DNA of 64,000 nucleotides from Pseudomonadota bacterium (GCA_018240595.1 JAFEFL010000029.1:45397-109396); one strand, 5' to 3'; shown: positions 53,263 through 61,759, numbered from the stretch's first letter. The notes: generated from the sequence alone by a model not told the origin. Numbers and translations are program-made.

Positions 53263-54081
53263 TCAGCCCCGCGGCCGATCGCGGAAACGATCCATCAGCG
53301 GCTTGTCCTGACCGCCATCGATTTCGATCATGGTGCCATTCACCATCTGCATCATCGGCGACGCCAGCATGACGACGAGATTGGCGACCTCCTCGACCTC
53401 GGCGATGCGGCCAAGCGGAATCGAGGCGGGTGCGAGCTTGTCGGCCTCCTCGCGCGGGATCTTCATGTCGCGCGCCATGGCGTCGACCAGGCCGGCCCAG
53501 CGCTCGGTGCGCACCGGGCCCGGATTGACGGCGACGAAGGAGATGCCTTCCTTGCCGTACTGACCGGCCAGCGACAGCGTGAGGTTCTGACCGGCGGCGT
53601 TCGCGGCGCCGGGGCAGATCTCCCAGTAGGACGGCTTGACGCCGTCATTGCCGATGAGGTTGACGACGCGGCCGCCGCCCTGCGCGCGCATGATCGGCAG
53701 CACGTAACGCAGGCAGCGCACGTAGCCCATGAACTTGAGCTGCAGGCCCTTTTCCCAATCGTCTTCGGTGAGATGCTCGATGACGCCGCCGGCGGCCGAG
53801 CCGGCATTGTTGACCATGATGTCGACGCGGCCGAGCGCCTTGTGGCCCTGCTCGACGAAATTCTTCGCGTCCTTGTCGGAGCGCAGATCGGCTGTGATCG
53901 GCACGATCTTGCGGCCGGTCGCCTTGGCAATCTCGTCGGCCGCAGCCTTCAAGGGCTCCATGCGGCGGGCGCAGATGGCGACATCGACGCCTTCCTTGGC
54001 CAGCGCCAGCGCGATGCCCTTGCCGATGCCTTCCGAGCCGCCGGTCACCAGCGCCGTCTTGCCACTGAGTTTGAGGTCCAT
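53263..54081 (-). CDS. short-chain dehydrogenase/reductase (SDR)
   Basis: This is a 272-residue classical SDR. The cofactor motif 'TGGSEGIGKG' is near residues 12-21, 'NNAGSAAGG' near 88-96, and a catalytic Ser-Tyr-Lys arrangement is unusual: 'PSYWEICPGAANAAGQN' stands at the place of the YxxxK site and I cannot see a normal Tyr-x3-Lys, so catalysis may differ. ATG 54081 is the normal N-terminus. It lies 41 bases after the hydrolase gene on the same strand. Confidence 0.85.
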   Translation of the reverse strand: MDLKLSGKTALVTGGSEGIGKGIALALAKEGVDVAICARRMEPLKAAADEIAKATGRKIVPITADLRSDKDAKNFVEQGHKALGRVDIMVNNAGSAAGGVIEHLTEDDWEKGLQLKFMGYVRCLRYVLPIMRAQGGGRVVNLIGNDGVKPSYWEICPGAANAAGQNLTLSLAGQYGKEGISFVAVNPGPVRTERWAGLVDAMARDMKIPREEADKLAPASIPLGRIAEVEEVANLVVMLASPMMQMVNGTMIEIDGGQDKPLMDRFRDRPRG

Positions 54082-54122
54082 CGTGCTTCTCCCTGCGATC
54101 CAGATGCGTTGTTTGTTTCGGT

Positions 54123-54980
54123 CTAAAGCCCGCGATGCGCCATCCAGCGCCCGGCTTCGGCATTGGCGATGAGGTCGGCGAGCGCCGCGTTGAACGCCGC
54201 CGGCTCCTCGCTGGTGATGGTGTGGCCCGAGCGCGGAATGACGACGAGCCCGGCCGTCGGCACCGTGCGCTTTAAAAACACGCTGGCCTCGAGGCACCAG
54301 TCGTCCTCGTCGCCGACCAGCACCAGCAAAGGCGGCGTGAATTTCTTGAGCTCGTCCTGGATGTGCCAGAGCGTCGGGCGCCTGGCCTGCACTTCGCGCA
54401 TGGTCAGCGCGTGGCCGACCGGCGAATGCTCGGCCAGCATCCTGGCAAACTCGGCGAAGCCGCGCGGATCCTTGTGCTTGTGAGTCTGGCGCGTCGCGCC
54501 ATCGGCGTAGCGCGCCGCCGCGGTCGGGAAATCGACGGTCTCGAACATCTTCGCGGTTTCGCGCGAGGCTTCGCGTCCCTGCTCGACGATCTTCTCGTCC
54601 GGGCTGGAGCCGTAGCCGCAACCCGCGGCGGTGACGCTGAGGCAGCGCTGCGGATATTTGATGCCGACCATCAGCGCGGTCAGCGCGCCCATCGAATGGC
54701 CGACGACATGCGCCTTGTCGATCTTCAGCGCATCCATGACCGCGATGACGTCATCGACCGCAATATCCTGGCCGTATTTTGCCGGATCGGTCGGCACGTC
54801 GGACGGCGGATAGCCGCGCTGCGAATAGGTGACGCAGCGGTGCGAGCGCGAGAAGAACCGCATCTGCGGCTCCCAGGTGCGGTAGTCGCCGGCATATTCG
54901 TGGACGAAGACGATGGGCGTGCCCTGCCCCGCCTCTTCGACATAAAGCCGGATGCCATCGCGCGTCGTGATCTGCGGCAT
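54123..54980 (-). CDS. alpha/beta-hydrolase
   Basis: This is a 285-residue alpha/beta-hydrolase. The nucleophile elbow is 'VGHSMGALTA', the oxyanion-region motif is 'VHEYAGDYRTWEPQM' and the catalytic histidine is in 'RSGHTITSEEP'. An acid residue ('VGDEDDW') completes the triad. An ester, enol-lactone or meta-cleavage product hydrolase is possible. It shares a strand and probably a transcript with the SDR and may belong to the same aromatic-acid pathway. Confidence 0.88.
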   Translation of the reverse strand: MPQITTRDGIRLYVEEAGQGTPIVFVHEYAGDYRTWEPQMRFFSRSHRCVTYSQRGYPPSDVPTDPAKYGQDIAVDDVIAVMDALKIDKAHVVGHSMGALTALMVGIKYPQRCLSVTAAGCGYGSSPDEKIVEQGREASRETAKMFETVDFPTAAARYADGATRQTHKHKDPRGFAEFARMLAEHSPVGHALTMREVQARRPTLWHIQDELKKFTPPLLVLVGDEDDWCLEASVFLKRTVPTAGLVVIPRSGHTITSEEPAAFNAALADLIANAEAGRWMAHRGL

Positions 54981-55018
54981 GATCTCAGACCTTTGAGCCC
55001 TCACCGTGCTTGGGAAAA

Positions 55019-55048
55019 ATTATATGCACGCAAATGAATTTCCGGCAA
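55019..55048 (-). promoter_or_regulatory. promoter of alpha/beta-hydrolase
   Basis: On the minus strand TTGCCG (55043-55048) and TATAAT (55019-55024) are 18 bases apart and 39 bases before the ATG. Confidence 0.5.
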
Positions 55049-55130
55049 GCCGGATTCGTCGCGGCGGCGGACGGAATGTTGGGCAGAAGCCGCCTTTTTG
55101 CAGTGCAGAATAAAGAAGATCGGCGGGCGC

Positions 55131-55880
55131 TCAGAGCAGCGCGCGCAAAGTCAGATGCGCGCCAAGCGCCAGAAGGCCGATGAAGAAACACAGCCGGAAG
55201 GTTTCCGGCCTGATGCGGCCGCGCACCGCCTGCCCGAGCCACATACCTGCGAGCGCGGCGAGCAGCGCGATCAGCGACGGCACCAGCACGCTGCCGTGAA
55301 ACTCGCCGGCGTGCTGGAGCGCCGCGGCGAGCGCCACCGTCGAGACGGTGAAGGCAAGGCCCAGCGCCTGCACCAGTCTGTGGCGGTCCATGTGCAGGCT
55401 TTGCAGATACGGCACCATCGGAATGACGAAGACGCCGGTCGCCACCGTGACGACGCCGGTGGCGATGCCGCAGACGAAGCCGGTCCAGCCTTCATGACGC
55501 GGCGGCACCTTGAACTCGATCCTGATCAAGCCGAGCAGCGCATAGGCGACGAGCGCCAGGCCGAGCCACAACGTCGCGGTCTCGCCGCCGCTATGCGCGA
55601 GATAGAGGGCGCCGATTGCCGTGCCGAGGGCGATGCCGGCGAACAGCGGCCACAGGCGGGCGAACAACTCCCTGAAGTGGCCGCCCACCGCGGCCTGCCA
55701 GATATTGGTGACCAGCGACGGCACGATCAGGATCGCGGCGGCGCGCGCCGGCGTCATCGTCAGGCCGAGCAGGCCGATCGCGACCGTCGGCAGGCCCATG
55801 CCGATCACGCCCTTCACCAATCCGGCGAGGGCGAAAACAGCGGCGATGACGAGAAGAAGCGCAACCGGCGTCAGGTCCAA
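55131..55880 (-). CDS. TauE/SafE-family permease
   Basis: This is a 249-residue inner-membrane protein of the TauE/SafE (DUF81) family, with about eight hydrophobic segments and the two internal repeats typical of the family ('GLVKGVIGMGLP' and 'GIATGVVTVATGVFVIP'). It may export sulfite, sulfoacetate or a similar organic acid anion. I use TTG 55880 because GAAAGG lies 7 bases before it; the long upstream open frame lies in the non-coding element. Other starts are possible. Confidence 0.85.
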   Translation of the reverse strand: MDLTPVALLLVIAAVFALAGLVKGVIGMGLPTVAIGLLGLTMTPARAAAILIVPSLVTNIWQAAVGGHFRELFARLWPLFAGIALGTAIGALYLAHSGGETATLWLGLALVAYALLGLIRIEFKVPPRHEGWTGFVCGIATGVVTVATGVFVIPMVPYLQSLHMDRHRLVQALGLAFTVSTVALAAALQHAGEFHGSVLVPSLIALLAALAGMWLGQAVRGRIRPETFRLCFFIGLLALGAHLTLRALL

Positions 55881-55984
55881 TGCACGGCCTTTCAAATTCA
55901 GGGATGGCGACCATGATCGAGATACCGCCGACCGGCAATGCGCGGTTCGGCAAGGCTGGGTGCGCGATTGGCGAAGGCGCGAGG

Positions 55985-56525
55985 ATGCGTGCGGACATGC
56001 GTCATCGCCCGCATTTTTTGATCGGCCCCGGGCAGGCCGCCTTCCCAACTCGCATTCCATCTTCGCCCCGATAACGAGGGCGCGCGGAACGCCGGGGTCC
56101 GTAGACCCCGCAGGTCTGTGCACGGGTGTTGCAACAAAGAGTGCACAGGTAGCCACGGAGTGCCGGTTTCCCCGGCGTCCCGCGCGCGGTGTTTCTTAGG
56201 TTTGCTCCGCTCGGCCCCCGGTGGACGGACCTTGCTATCCACCGCTACGAAACGCCGGCGCATGCTCCGCCGGGATTTCCCATCGGTCGGCTTTCGAACG
56301 CCCTGGTATCGAGCGCCCTCCGGCGGGCCGATGCATCCATCCCTTTGGCGCAAGCGCCTTTGCCCCAGTGACGCGCGGCTGGCGCGCCGGGAACGAGCGG
56401 CTTGGACCGCCGGGAGGGGAAAACCGCGCCGCATCTCCGACGCCCCGTCCCGGCCACCGCTCCCCGCCCCAGCGTCTGGAGACGCTGATCAGACACCCCT
56501 CGCTAGCAGGGGCGGGATAGAGGGA
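55985..56525 (-). ncRNA. promoter-headed non-coding element B (candidate structured RNA)
   Basis: This is the second copy of the architecture at 13580-14021. The minus strand starts after a sigma70-type promoter and ends with GGAAGGC-GGCC-TGCCC-GGGGCC and, 12 bases later, GGGCGATGACGCATGTCCGC. The middle differs from element A and is very rich in inverted repeats, for example AGCGTCTCCAGACGCT and CGGGGTCTACGGACCCCG. The 20-60-codon frames on both strands have no protein character. It ends about 105 bases before the TauE-type gene. Function unknown. Confidence 0.45.
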
Positions 56526-56554
56526 AGATAAGCCTAGAGCGGAGCAAGAGTCAA
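56526..56554 (-). promoter_or_regulatory. sigma70-type promoter of element B
   Basis: On the minus strand TTGACT (56549-56554) is 17 bases from TTATCT (56526-56531). CTCTAGG precedes the -10, as in element A, and ATTAAT lies upstream of the -35 in both. Confidence 0.6.
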
Positions 56555-56590
56555 TAGTCCTAGGAATATTAATTCGGCCTGCCGCAGCGC

Positions 56591-56690
56591 CGTCATTCCG
56601 GACGCCGCGAAGCGGCGACCCGGAATCCGGCCACGCCCTCATGTCCCGCTGGATTCCGGGTTCGCGCCTTCGGCGCGCTGCGGAATGACG
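56591..56690. repeat. palindromic repeat (family R3, 'CGTCATTCCG')
   Basis: CGTCATTCCG opens and CGGAATGACG closes a 100-base inverted repeat with internal GCCGCGAAGCGGC and GCGCCTTCGGCGC stems. This type of palindrome is common between genes of rhizobia and relatives. It is the only copy in the window. Confidence 0.85.
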
Positions 56691-56750
56691 GAATTTCTTC
56701 GCCTGATCTTGAGGTCCGCCTGCGCTCCGCTCCCCCCGCGGCAAATTCCA

Positions 56751-56776
56751 TACGATACTATCTTTACTATCGTATC
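56751..56776. promoter_or_regulatory. ATACGATA-N10-TATCGTAT operator candidate
   Basis: A perfect eight-base inverted repeat with ten-base spacer lies 81 bases upstream of the FadR-type regulator's ATG. The AT-rich element is conspicuous in GC-rich surroundings, which suggests an autoregulatory site. Confidence 0.5.
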
Positions 56777-56857
56777 CGGTAGGGCCATACTCCGCAGGCG
56801 TCCCGCGCGATGCCGGCCCGTCAGAGGCCGCGCCGGGGCCGCCATGGAGGACCGCCG

Positions 56858-57658
56858 ATGCCGCGCGCCAGCGCCAAAACGGCTACGCCGATGCCGGTCA
56901 CGATGAGCGGCCAGCTCACCGCCCGCATCATGTTCGCCGGCCGCTCCTCGTCGCTGTCGGCGCAGATCGTCGCCCAGGTGCGCGATGAACTCTTCGCCAG
57001 GACGCTCAGGCCCGGCGATTTCCTTGGCAGCGAAAAGGATCTCGCCGCCCGCTTCGGCACCAGCCGCATCGTTGCGCGCGACGCGCTGCGCACCCTGGAA
57101 GCGTTGGGCATCGTCGTGATCCGCATGGGCAAAGGCGGCGGCGCCCGTATTGCCCACGGCAATCCGCAGCTGTTCGCCGAGACGCTCGCCGTGCAGCTCG
57201 ATCTCGCCGGCGTCTCGGCCGCCGAGATCATGGACGTGCAGCGCGCCGTCGAAACGCTGGGCGCCGAACTCGCCGCCGAGCATGCCACCGCCGACGACAT
57301 CGCCAAGCTGCGCCGGCTGCTCGCCGAGGCCGAGGCGGTGATCGGCGATCTCGACGCCTTCACCAAGTCCTCGCGCGACTTCCATCTCGCGGTGGCGGAG
57401 GCCTCGCACAACCGCGTCATCGTCGTGCAATTGATGTCGCTCGAGCACATCTCGTGGCCGCGGCGCAATCCGACGGCGACGCCGAAGCTGGCGCGCCACA
57501 TCCTCGACATCCATTCCAAGCTCGTCGATTTCATCGAGATGCGCGACGCCTCCGCCGCGCGCGCGCTGATGAACGACCACGTCAAGATGATCCGTGCCCG
57601 GCGCGTCGCCGAGCATGGGCATGAGCATGAAGCCCCCGAAGAGGGGCGGTGTTGTTGA
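56858..57658 (+). CDS. GntR-family regulator, FadR/FCD subfamily
   Basis: This 266-residue regulator has an N-terminal winged helix (about residues 30-95: 'GDFLGSEKDLAARFGTSRIVARDALRTLEALGIV') and a C-terminal FCD all-helical ligand-binding domain with the metal/acid-binding 'HILDIHSKLVDFIEMRD' segment. FCD ligands are usually organic acids or acyl-CoAs. ATG 56858 has a GGAGG ribosome site 7 bases upstream; an ATG at 56810 is in frame. It precedes the NMT1-like gene and the third Liv cluster, so it probably controls them. Confidence 0.9.
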   Translation: MPRASAKTATPMPVTMSGQLTARIMFAGRSSSLSAQIVAQVRDELFARTLRPGDFLGSEKDLAARFGTSRIVARDALRTLEALGIVVIRMGKGGGARIAHGNPQLFAETLAVQLDLAGVSAAEIMDVQRAVETLGAELAAEHATADDIAKLRRLLAEAEAVIGDLDAFTKSSRDFHLAVAEASHNRVIVVQLMSLEHISWPRRNPTATPKLARHILDIHSKLVDFIEMRDASAARALMNDHVKMIRARRVAEHGHEHEAPEEGRCC

Positions 57659-57680
57659 GCCACCGCAAACTCGGCGCGCT

Positions 57681-57702
57681 CCCTCTCCCCTGTGGGGAGA
57701 GG
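57681..57702. terminator. hairpin after FadR-type gene
   Basis: CCTCTCCCC-TG-GGGGAGAGG-type palindrome (half of an R1-like element) stands 23 bases past the stop and could terminate the regulator transcript. Confidence 0.4.
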
Positions 57703-57767
57703 TTAAGAAGTGAAGCAAGCATCGTCGTAAGAGCGAAAAGATAAGTGACAACAAAGGGAGCAAACGC

Positions 57768-58640
57768 ATGGCCAAGTTCATCATCGAACCGCATTTCCGC
57801 CTGCAGGAATGGGTGGCGGACGAGAAGGGCTACTTCATCGACGAAGGCCTCGACTACGAATTCCGCGAACTGCTGCGCTCGAGCGACGGCAAGATTCATG
57901 ACAAGGGCGACAAGGTCGGCGCCTTCCAGTCCTTCGAGGAAGGCCGCCAGGCGAGCGTGTCCTGCGCCTGCCACTGGACCGTCAACGTCGCCGCCTCGAA
58001 CGGCCACGGCCGCATGCTGACCGACGTTTATTCGGTGGCGACCGCGGGCATCTTCGTTGCGCCGGATTCCAGGATCAAAACGCCGGAGGATCTCGCCGGC
58101 GTGCCGATCTCGGTCGGCTACCAGTCGGGCAGCCATTATGCGACGGTGCAATCGCTCGAGCAGTATCTCAAGCCGGACGAGATCAACCTGCGCTACGAGA
58201 CCGGCATGCTGTTCAAGCGCATGGAGCACCTGTTCGAAGGCTCGGCGCCGGCGGTGCACCTGTTCAACGGGCCGTATTACTTCGCCGAGCAACTCGGCTT
58301 CCGCAAGGTGATCGACGCCACGTTCATGATCTCGACCATGATCCACGGCAATCCGGACCCGGAGGACCTGCGCAAGTTCTTCCGCGCCCTGCGCAAGGCG
58401 CAGCGCGACATCGACCTGCGGCCGGAGCTCTACACCCACTACTACAAGAACGAATTCCCCGACCGCTTCCACGCCAGGATGGACACGCGGCGCTGGGGCC
58501 CGGGTGAGCGGCTGGTGTTCGAGCCCTACACCAAGGAGGTCTACGAGGAATCCTTCGAGTGGATCGCCGCCCACGGCATCTTCCCGGAAGGCGGCATGGG
58601 CAATGGGCAATACGAGAAGGCGACCTTGTCGCTCGCGTAA
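57768..58640 (+). CDS. NMT1/TauA-like periplasmic-binding-fold protein without signal peptide
   Basis: This 290-residue protein has the two-lobe fold of the TauA/NMT1 family but starts directly with 'MAKFIIEPHFRLQEWVADEKGYFIDEGL', the first strand of the fold, with no secretion signal. 'PEDLAGVPISVGYQSGSH' is the family hinge. A CACHW motif (about residues 65-69) is unusual for a binding protein. It is not accompanied by a TauBC-type permease. It could be an enzyme or a cytoplasmic sensor or may use an unrecognised export route; I cannot assign a ligand. Confidence 0.75.
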   Translation: MAKFIIEPHFRLQEWVADEKGYFIDEGLDYEFRELLRSSDGKIHDKGDKVGAFQSFEEGRQASVSCACHWTVNVAASNGHGRMLTDVYSVATAGIFVAPDSRIKTPEDLAGVPISVGYQSGSHYATVQSLEQYLKPDEINLRYETGMLFKRMEHLFEGSAPAVHLFNGPYYFAEQLGFRKVIDATFMISTMIHGNPDPEDLRKFFRALRKAQRDIDLRPELYTHYYKNEFPDRFHARMDTRRWGPGERLVFEPYTKEVYEESFEWIAAHGIFPEGGMGNGQYEKATLSLA

Positions 58641-58750
58641 CCGCCCGCGCCGCGGCCAAGCGCCGCAACGAAGCGCCGCAACGACTGTCATCACCACGCC
58701 TCGGCCGCAACCCGGCCGGGGCGTTTGCGTGTCGCGAGGACGATTTCCTC

Positions 58751-58843
58751 GCTCCGTTCGTCCCCGCAAAAGCGGGGACCCACCTTTGCCACACACACGA
58801 CACGAGGACTGGGCCCCCGCTTTCGCGAGGGCGAGCGGGGAGA
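58751..58843. repeat. inverted repeat element, family R2 copy 2 (degraded)
   Basis: GCTCCGTTCGTCCCCGCAAAAGCGGGGACC at the left is like other R2 copies. The right arm CCCCCGCTTTCGCGAGGGCGAGCGGGGAG is diverged. Confidence 0.65.
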
Positions 58844-58907
58844 TGCAGCGCCGGCCGCGACGCGGCCGCTTCGCACTGCAACCTGCGGATTAAGTTTGCG
58901 GAATCAG

Positions 58908-58937
58908 TGCCAATCGGAAAAGCTTTTGCTATTGGCA
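58908..58937. promoter_or_regulatory. TGCCAAT-N16-ATTGGCA operator candidate
   Basis: Seven-base perfect arms flank a 16-base spacer that contains the self-complementary GAAAAGCTTTTGC-type core. It lies 78 bases upstream of the LivH start of cluster 3, the first permease gene. Confidence 0.5.
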
Positions 58938-59014
58938 TGAGGTGCCCGCCCGGGGCGCACGGGCCGCCGCGCCCGGCAGCGAAACAGCACAGCATGAAGG
59001 CCTAGCTCCAGACC

Positions 59015-59878
59015 ATGCTCCCTCCTGTGTTCGGCGTCCTGTTCGACGGTATCGCCTACGGCATGCTGCTGTTCGTGCTCTCGGTCGGGATGTCGGTGAC
59101 GCTCGGGCTGATGAATTTCGTCAATCTGGCGCACTGCGCCTTCGCCATGCTCGGCGCCTACGTCACCGTCGTGCTGATGAAGGACTTCCACTGGAATTTC
59201 TTCGTCACCCTGCCGATGGCCTTCGCCGTATCGGCGCTGGTGAGCGTCGCGGTCGAGCGGGTGCTTTATCGCCGGCTGTACCGCGCGAGCGATCTCGACC
59301 AGGTGCTGCTGACCATCGGCCTCGCCTTCATGTCGGTCGCCATCGCCGCCTGGTTCTTCGGCACCACGCAACAGCCGATCTCCGTGCCGAGTTATCTGCG
59401 CGGCTCCATCAGCCTGCTCGGCCTCGACCTCGGCGTCTATCGCATGTTCCTCATCGCGGTCGGCATCGCCGTCACCGTGCTGCTGGTGCTGACGCTCGAG
59501 CACACGCGCTTCGGCGCCCAGGTGCGCGCCGCGGTCGACAACCAGCGCATGGCGCGCGGCCTCGGCATTGACGTCGATCGCACGTTCGCCGTCACCTTTG
59601 CGCTCGGCTCCGGCCTCGCCGGCCTCGGCGGCGCGCTGGCGATCGAGATCGTCGGTCTCGATCCGCAATTTGCATTGATCTATCTCGTGTACGTGCTGAT
59701 CATCGTCTCGGTCGGCGGCCTCGGCTCGATCGCCGGCTCCTTCGCGGCCGCCTGCCTGATCGGCGTGTCCGACATCGCCGGCAAATATTACGTGCCGCAG
59801 CTCGGCTCGTTCCTCATCTATCTCGTCATGGTGGCGGTGCTGATGTGGCGCCCCGCCGGCCTGTTCGGGAGGCGGTGA
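59015..59878 (+). CDS. Liv-type ABC permease (LivH), cluster 3
   Basis: This is a LivH-type permease of 287 residues, with 'MLLFVLSVGMSVTLGLMNFVNLAHCAFAMLGAY' at the N-terminus and 'GGLGSIAGSFAAACLIG' near the C-terminus. It is the first gene of cluster 3, which has no Liv-type binding-protein gene in the window, unlike clusters 1 and 2. Confidence 0.92.
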   Translation: MLPPVFGVLFDGIAYGMLLFVLSVGMSVTLGLMNFVNLAHCAFAMLGAYVTVVLMKDFHWNFFVTLPMAFAVSALVSVAVERVLYRRLYRASDLDQVLLTIGLAFMSVAIAAWFFGTTQQPISVPSYLRGSISLLGLDLGVYRMFLIAVGIAVTVLLVLTLEHTRFGAQVRAAVDNQRMARGLGIDVDRTFAVTFALGSGLAGLGGALAIEIVGLDPQFALIYLVYVLIIVSVGGLGSIAGSFAAACLIGVSDIAGKYYVPQLGSFLIYLVMVAVLMWRPAGLFGRR

Positions 59879-59905
59879 GCGCGATGAGCACGACACGCGC
59901 AACAA

Positions 59906-60001
59906 ACTCCGTTCGTCCCCGCGCAAGCGGAGATCCAGTACAAGTTACACCGGCGTCAGTGCACGGCTCTGGGTTCCCGCTTGCGCGGGAACGAACGGAG
60001 T
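59906..60001. repeat. inverted repeat element, family R2 copy 3
   Basis: ACTCCGTTCGTCCCCGCGCAAGCGG and CCCGCTTGCGCGGGAACGAACGGAGT are complementary ends of a 96-base element. It lies between LivH and LivM of cluster 3 and ends 13 bases before the LivM start. Confidence 0.85.
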
Positions 60002-60014
60002 GTGGAAAGACGCC

Positions 60015-61007
60015 ATGACTCAAATCAGCACCACCTCCCTCACCCCGCAGCTCTATTTGCAGCGGCAGACGCGCTGGCGACCGATCGAGATCGTGTTCTG
60101 GGCGGCGACATTGCTGCCGTTCTGGCTGTTCCCGACCTATCTGTCGCTGGCCAGTCAGATCGCCATCACCGGCCTGTTCGCGCTGTCGCTCGACCTGATC
60201 CTCGGCTATGCCGGCATCGTCTCGCTCGGCCACGCCGCGTTCTTCGGCATCGGCGCCTATACCGCCGGCCTATTCAGCAAGTTCGTCTGGGGCGAGCCGT
60301 TCAGCGGCCTTGTCGCCGCGGCGGCCGTTGCCGGCATCGTCGGCTATGCGTCGAGCTTCATCATCTCGCGCTTTCGCCACCTGACGCTGATCATGATCAC
60401 GCTCGGCCTCGGCCTGCTGCTCAAGGAAGCGGCCAACAGCGCGCACTGGCTGACCGGCGGCTCCGACGGCCTGCAGGGCGTGTCGATCGATCCGGTGCTC
60501 GGCCTGTTCAAGTTCGATCTCTACGGCCGCACCGCTTACGGCTATTCGCTCGCCGTGCTGTTCGTCGTGTTCCTGTGCGCGCGCCGCATCATCAACTCGC
60601 CGTTCGGCCTGGCGCTGCGCGGCATCCGCGAGAACGTCGTGCGCATGCCGGCGATCGGCGCCGACAGCCGCGCCCATATCCGCAAGGTCTACACCATCGC
60701 CGCGATCATCGCCGGCATCGCCGGCGGCCTCCTGACGCAGACGACGCAGACCGTGGCGCTGGAAGTGCTCAGCTTCGAGCGCTCCGCCGACGTCGTGGTG
60801 ATGCTGGTGCTGGGCGGCGCCGGACGGCTCTATGGCGGGCTGATCGGCGCCACGGTGTACATGATCGCACGCGACCAGTTCTCGGGCATCGCGCCGCAGT
60901 ACTGGTACTTCTGGATCGGCGCGCTGCTGGTCATCGTGGTGACGCTGCTGCCGAACGGCATTCTCGGCGGCCTGTCGCGGCTCATCAGGCGCTGGAGGCG
61001 CTCATGA
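60015..61007 (+). CDS. Liv-type ABC permease (LivM), cluster 3
   Basis: This is the LivM-type permease of cluster 3, 330 residues, with 'LDLILGYAGIVSLGHAAFFGIGAYTAGLF' and 'LGGAGRLYGGLIGATVYM' as family motifs. ATG 60015 is preferred; an in-frame GTG at 60000 is part of the repeat. Its stop overlaps the LivG start. Confidence 0.92.
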   Translation: MTQISTTSLTPQLYLQRQTRWRPIEIVFWAATLLPFWLFPTYLSLASQIAITGLFALSLDLILGYAGIVSLGHAAFFGIGAYTAGLFSKFVWGEPFSGLVAAAAVAGIVGYASSFIISRFRHLTLIMITLGLGLLLKEAANSAHWLTGGSDGLQGVSIDPVLGLFKFDLYGRTAYGYSLAVLFVVFLCARRIINSPFGLALRGIRENVVRMPAIGADSRAHIRKVYTIAAIIAGIAGGLLTQTTQTVALEVLSFERSADVVVMLVLGGAGRLYGGLIGATVYMIARDQFSGIAPQYWYFWIGALLVIVVTLLPNGILGGLSRLIRRWRRS

Positions 61008-61755
61008 GTGCGGTGGCATTGAGCGCGCGCGGCGTCAGCAAGAGCTTCGGCTCCCTCAATGTGGCGCGCGACATCAACATCGATCTGCCGGTCGGCGCGC
61101 GCTACGCGCTGATCGGGCCGAACGGCGCCGGCAAGACGACGCTGATCAATCTGATGACCGGGCTTCTGGTGCCGAATGCCGGAGCGATCACGCTTGCCGG
61201 CGAGGACGTCACGGCGCTGAAGCCGCAGGCGCGCGTCAAGCGCGGTCTTGCCCGCACCTTCCAGATCAACACTCTGTTCGCGGGCCTCAACCCGCTCGAG
61301 GCGGTGACGCTGGCGGTGTGCGAGCGGCGCGGCATTGCCGACCGCTTCTGGCAGAACATCGCCGGCAACAAGGACGCCATCGAGGAAGCCTACGAGATCC
61401 TCAGCAAGCTCAAGCTCGGCGATGCCTGCTACCAGACGACGCGCGAGCTGCCTTACGGCCGCCAGCGCCTGCTGGAGATCGCGCTGGCGCTGGCGACCAG
61501 GCCGAAAGTGCTGCTGCTCGACGAGCCGGCGGCCGGCGTGCCGCACGAGGAATCCGGCGAGATCTTCGAGGTCGTCGCCGGGCTGTCCGACGATCTGACG
61601 CTGCTCTTCATCGAACACGACATGCATGTCGTGTTCCGCTTCGCCACGCATATCATCGTGCTGGTCGGCGGCGCCATCTTCACGCAGGGCTCGCCCGCCG
61701 AGATCGCCGCCGATCCCGGCGTGCGCGAAGTCTATCTGGGGACGCGCAAGCATGG

Positions 61756-61759
<4 letters not shown>
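61004..61759 (+). CDS. Liv-type ABC ATPase (LivG), cluster 3
   Basis: This is the LivG-type ATPase of cluster 3, 251 residues. Walker A is GPNGAGKTT, the signature 'LPYGRQRLLEIA' is the LivG variant and Walker B is VLLLDEPAAGVPHEE. Its ATG overlaps the LivM stop (ATGA). Confidence 0.92.

Larger units (their letters stand above)
58641..59014. other. 374-base intergenic region before Liv cluster 3
   Basis: This stretch has no coding frame with protein character. It holds a degraded R2 repeat (58751-58843) and a perfect inverted repeat with a 16-base spacer (58908-58937). The remainder is GC-rich without a recognisable element. Confidence 0.7.

Noticed and set aside
53263..54081. Calling the SDR a typical 3-oxoacyl reductase
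   Set aside because: The fold is clear but a normal Tyr-x3-Lys site could not be seen at the expected place, so no enzyme name is given.
55898..56531. Several 60-178-codon frames on both strands over element B
   Set aside because: Frames overlap on both strands in palindrome-rich DNA and have no folded-protein character, so I treat them as false ORFs in a structured non-coding region.
57681..57702. A full R1 palindromic element after the FadR-type gene
   Set aside because: Only one arm with its short internal hairpin is present, so it is listed as a possible terminator and not as a repeat copy.
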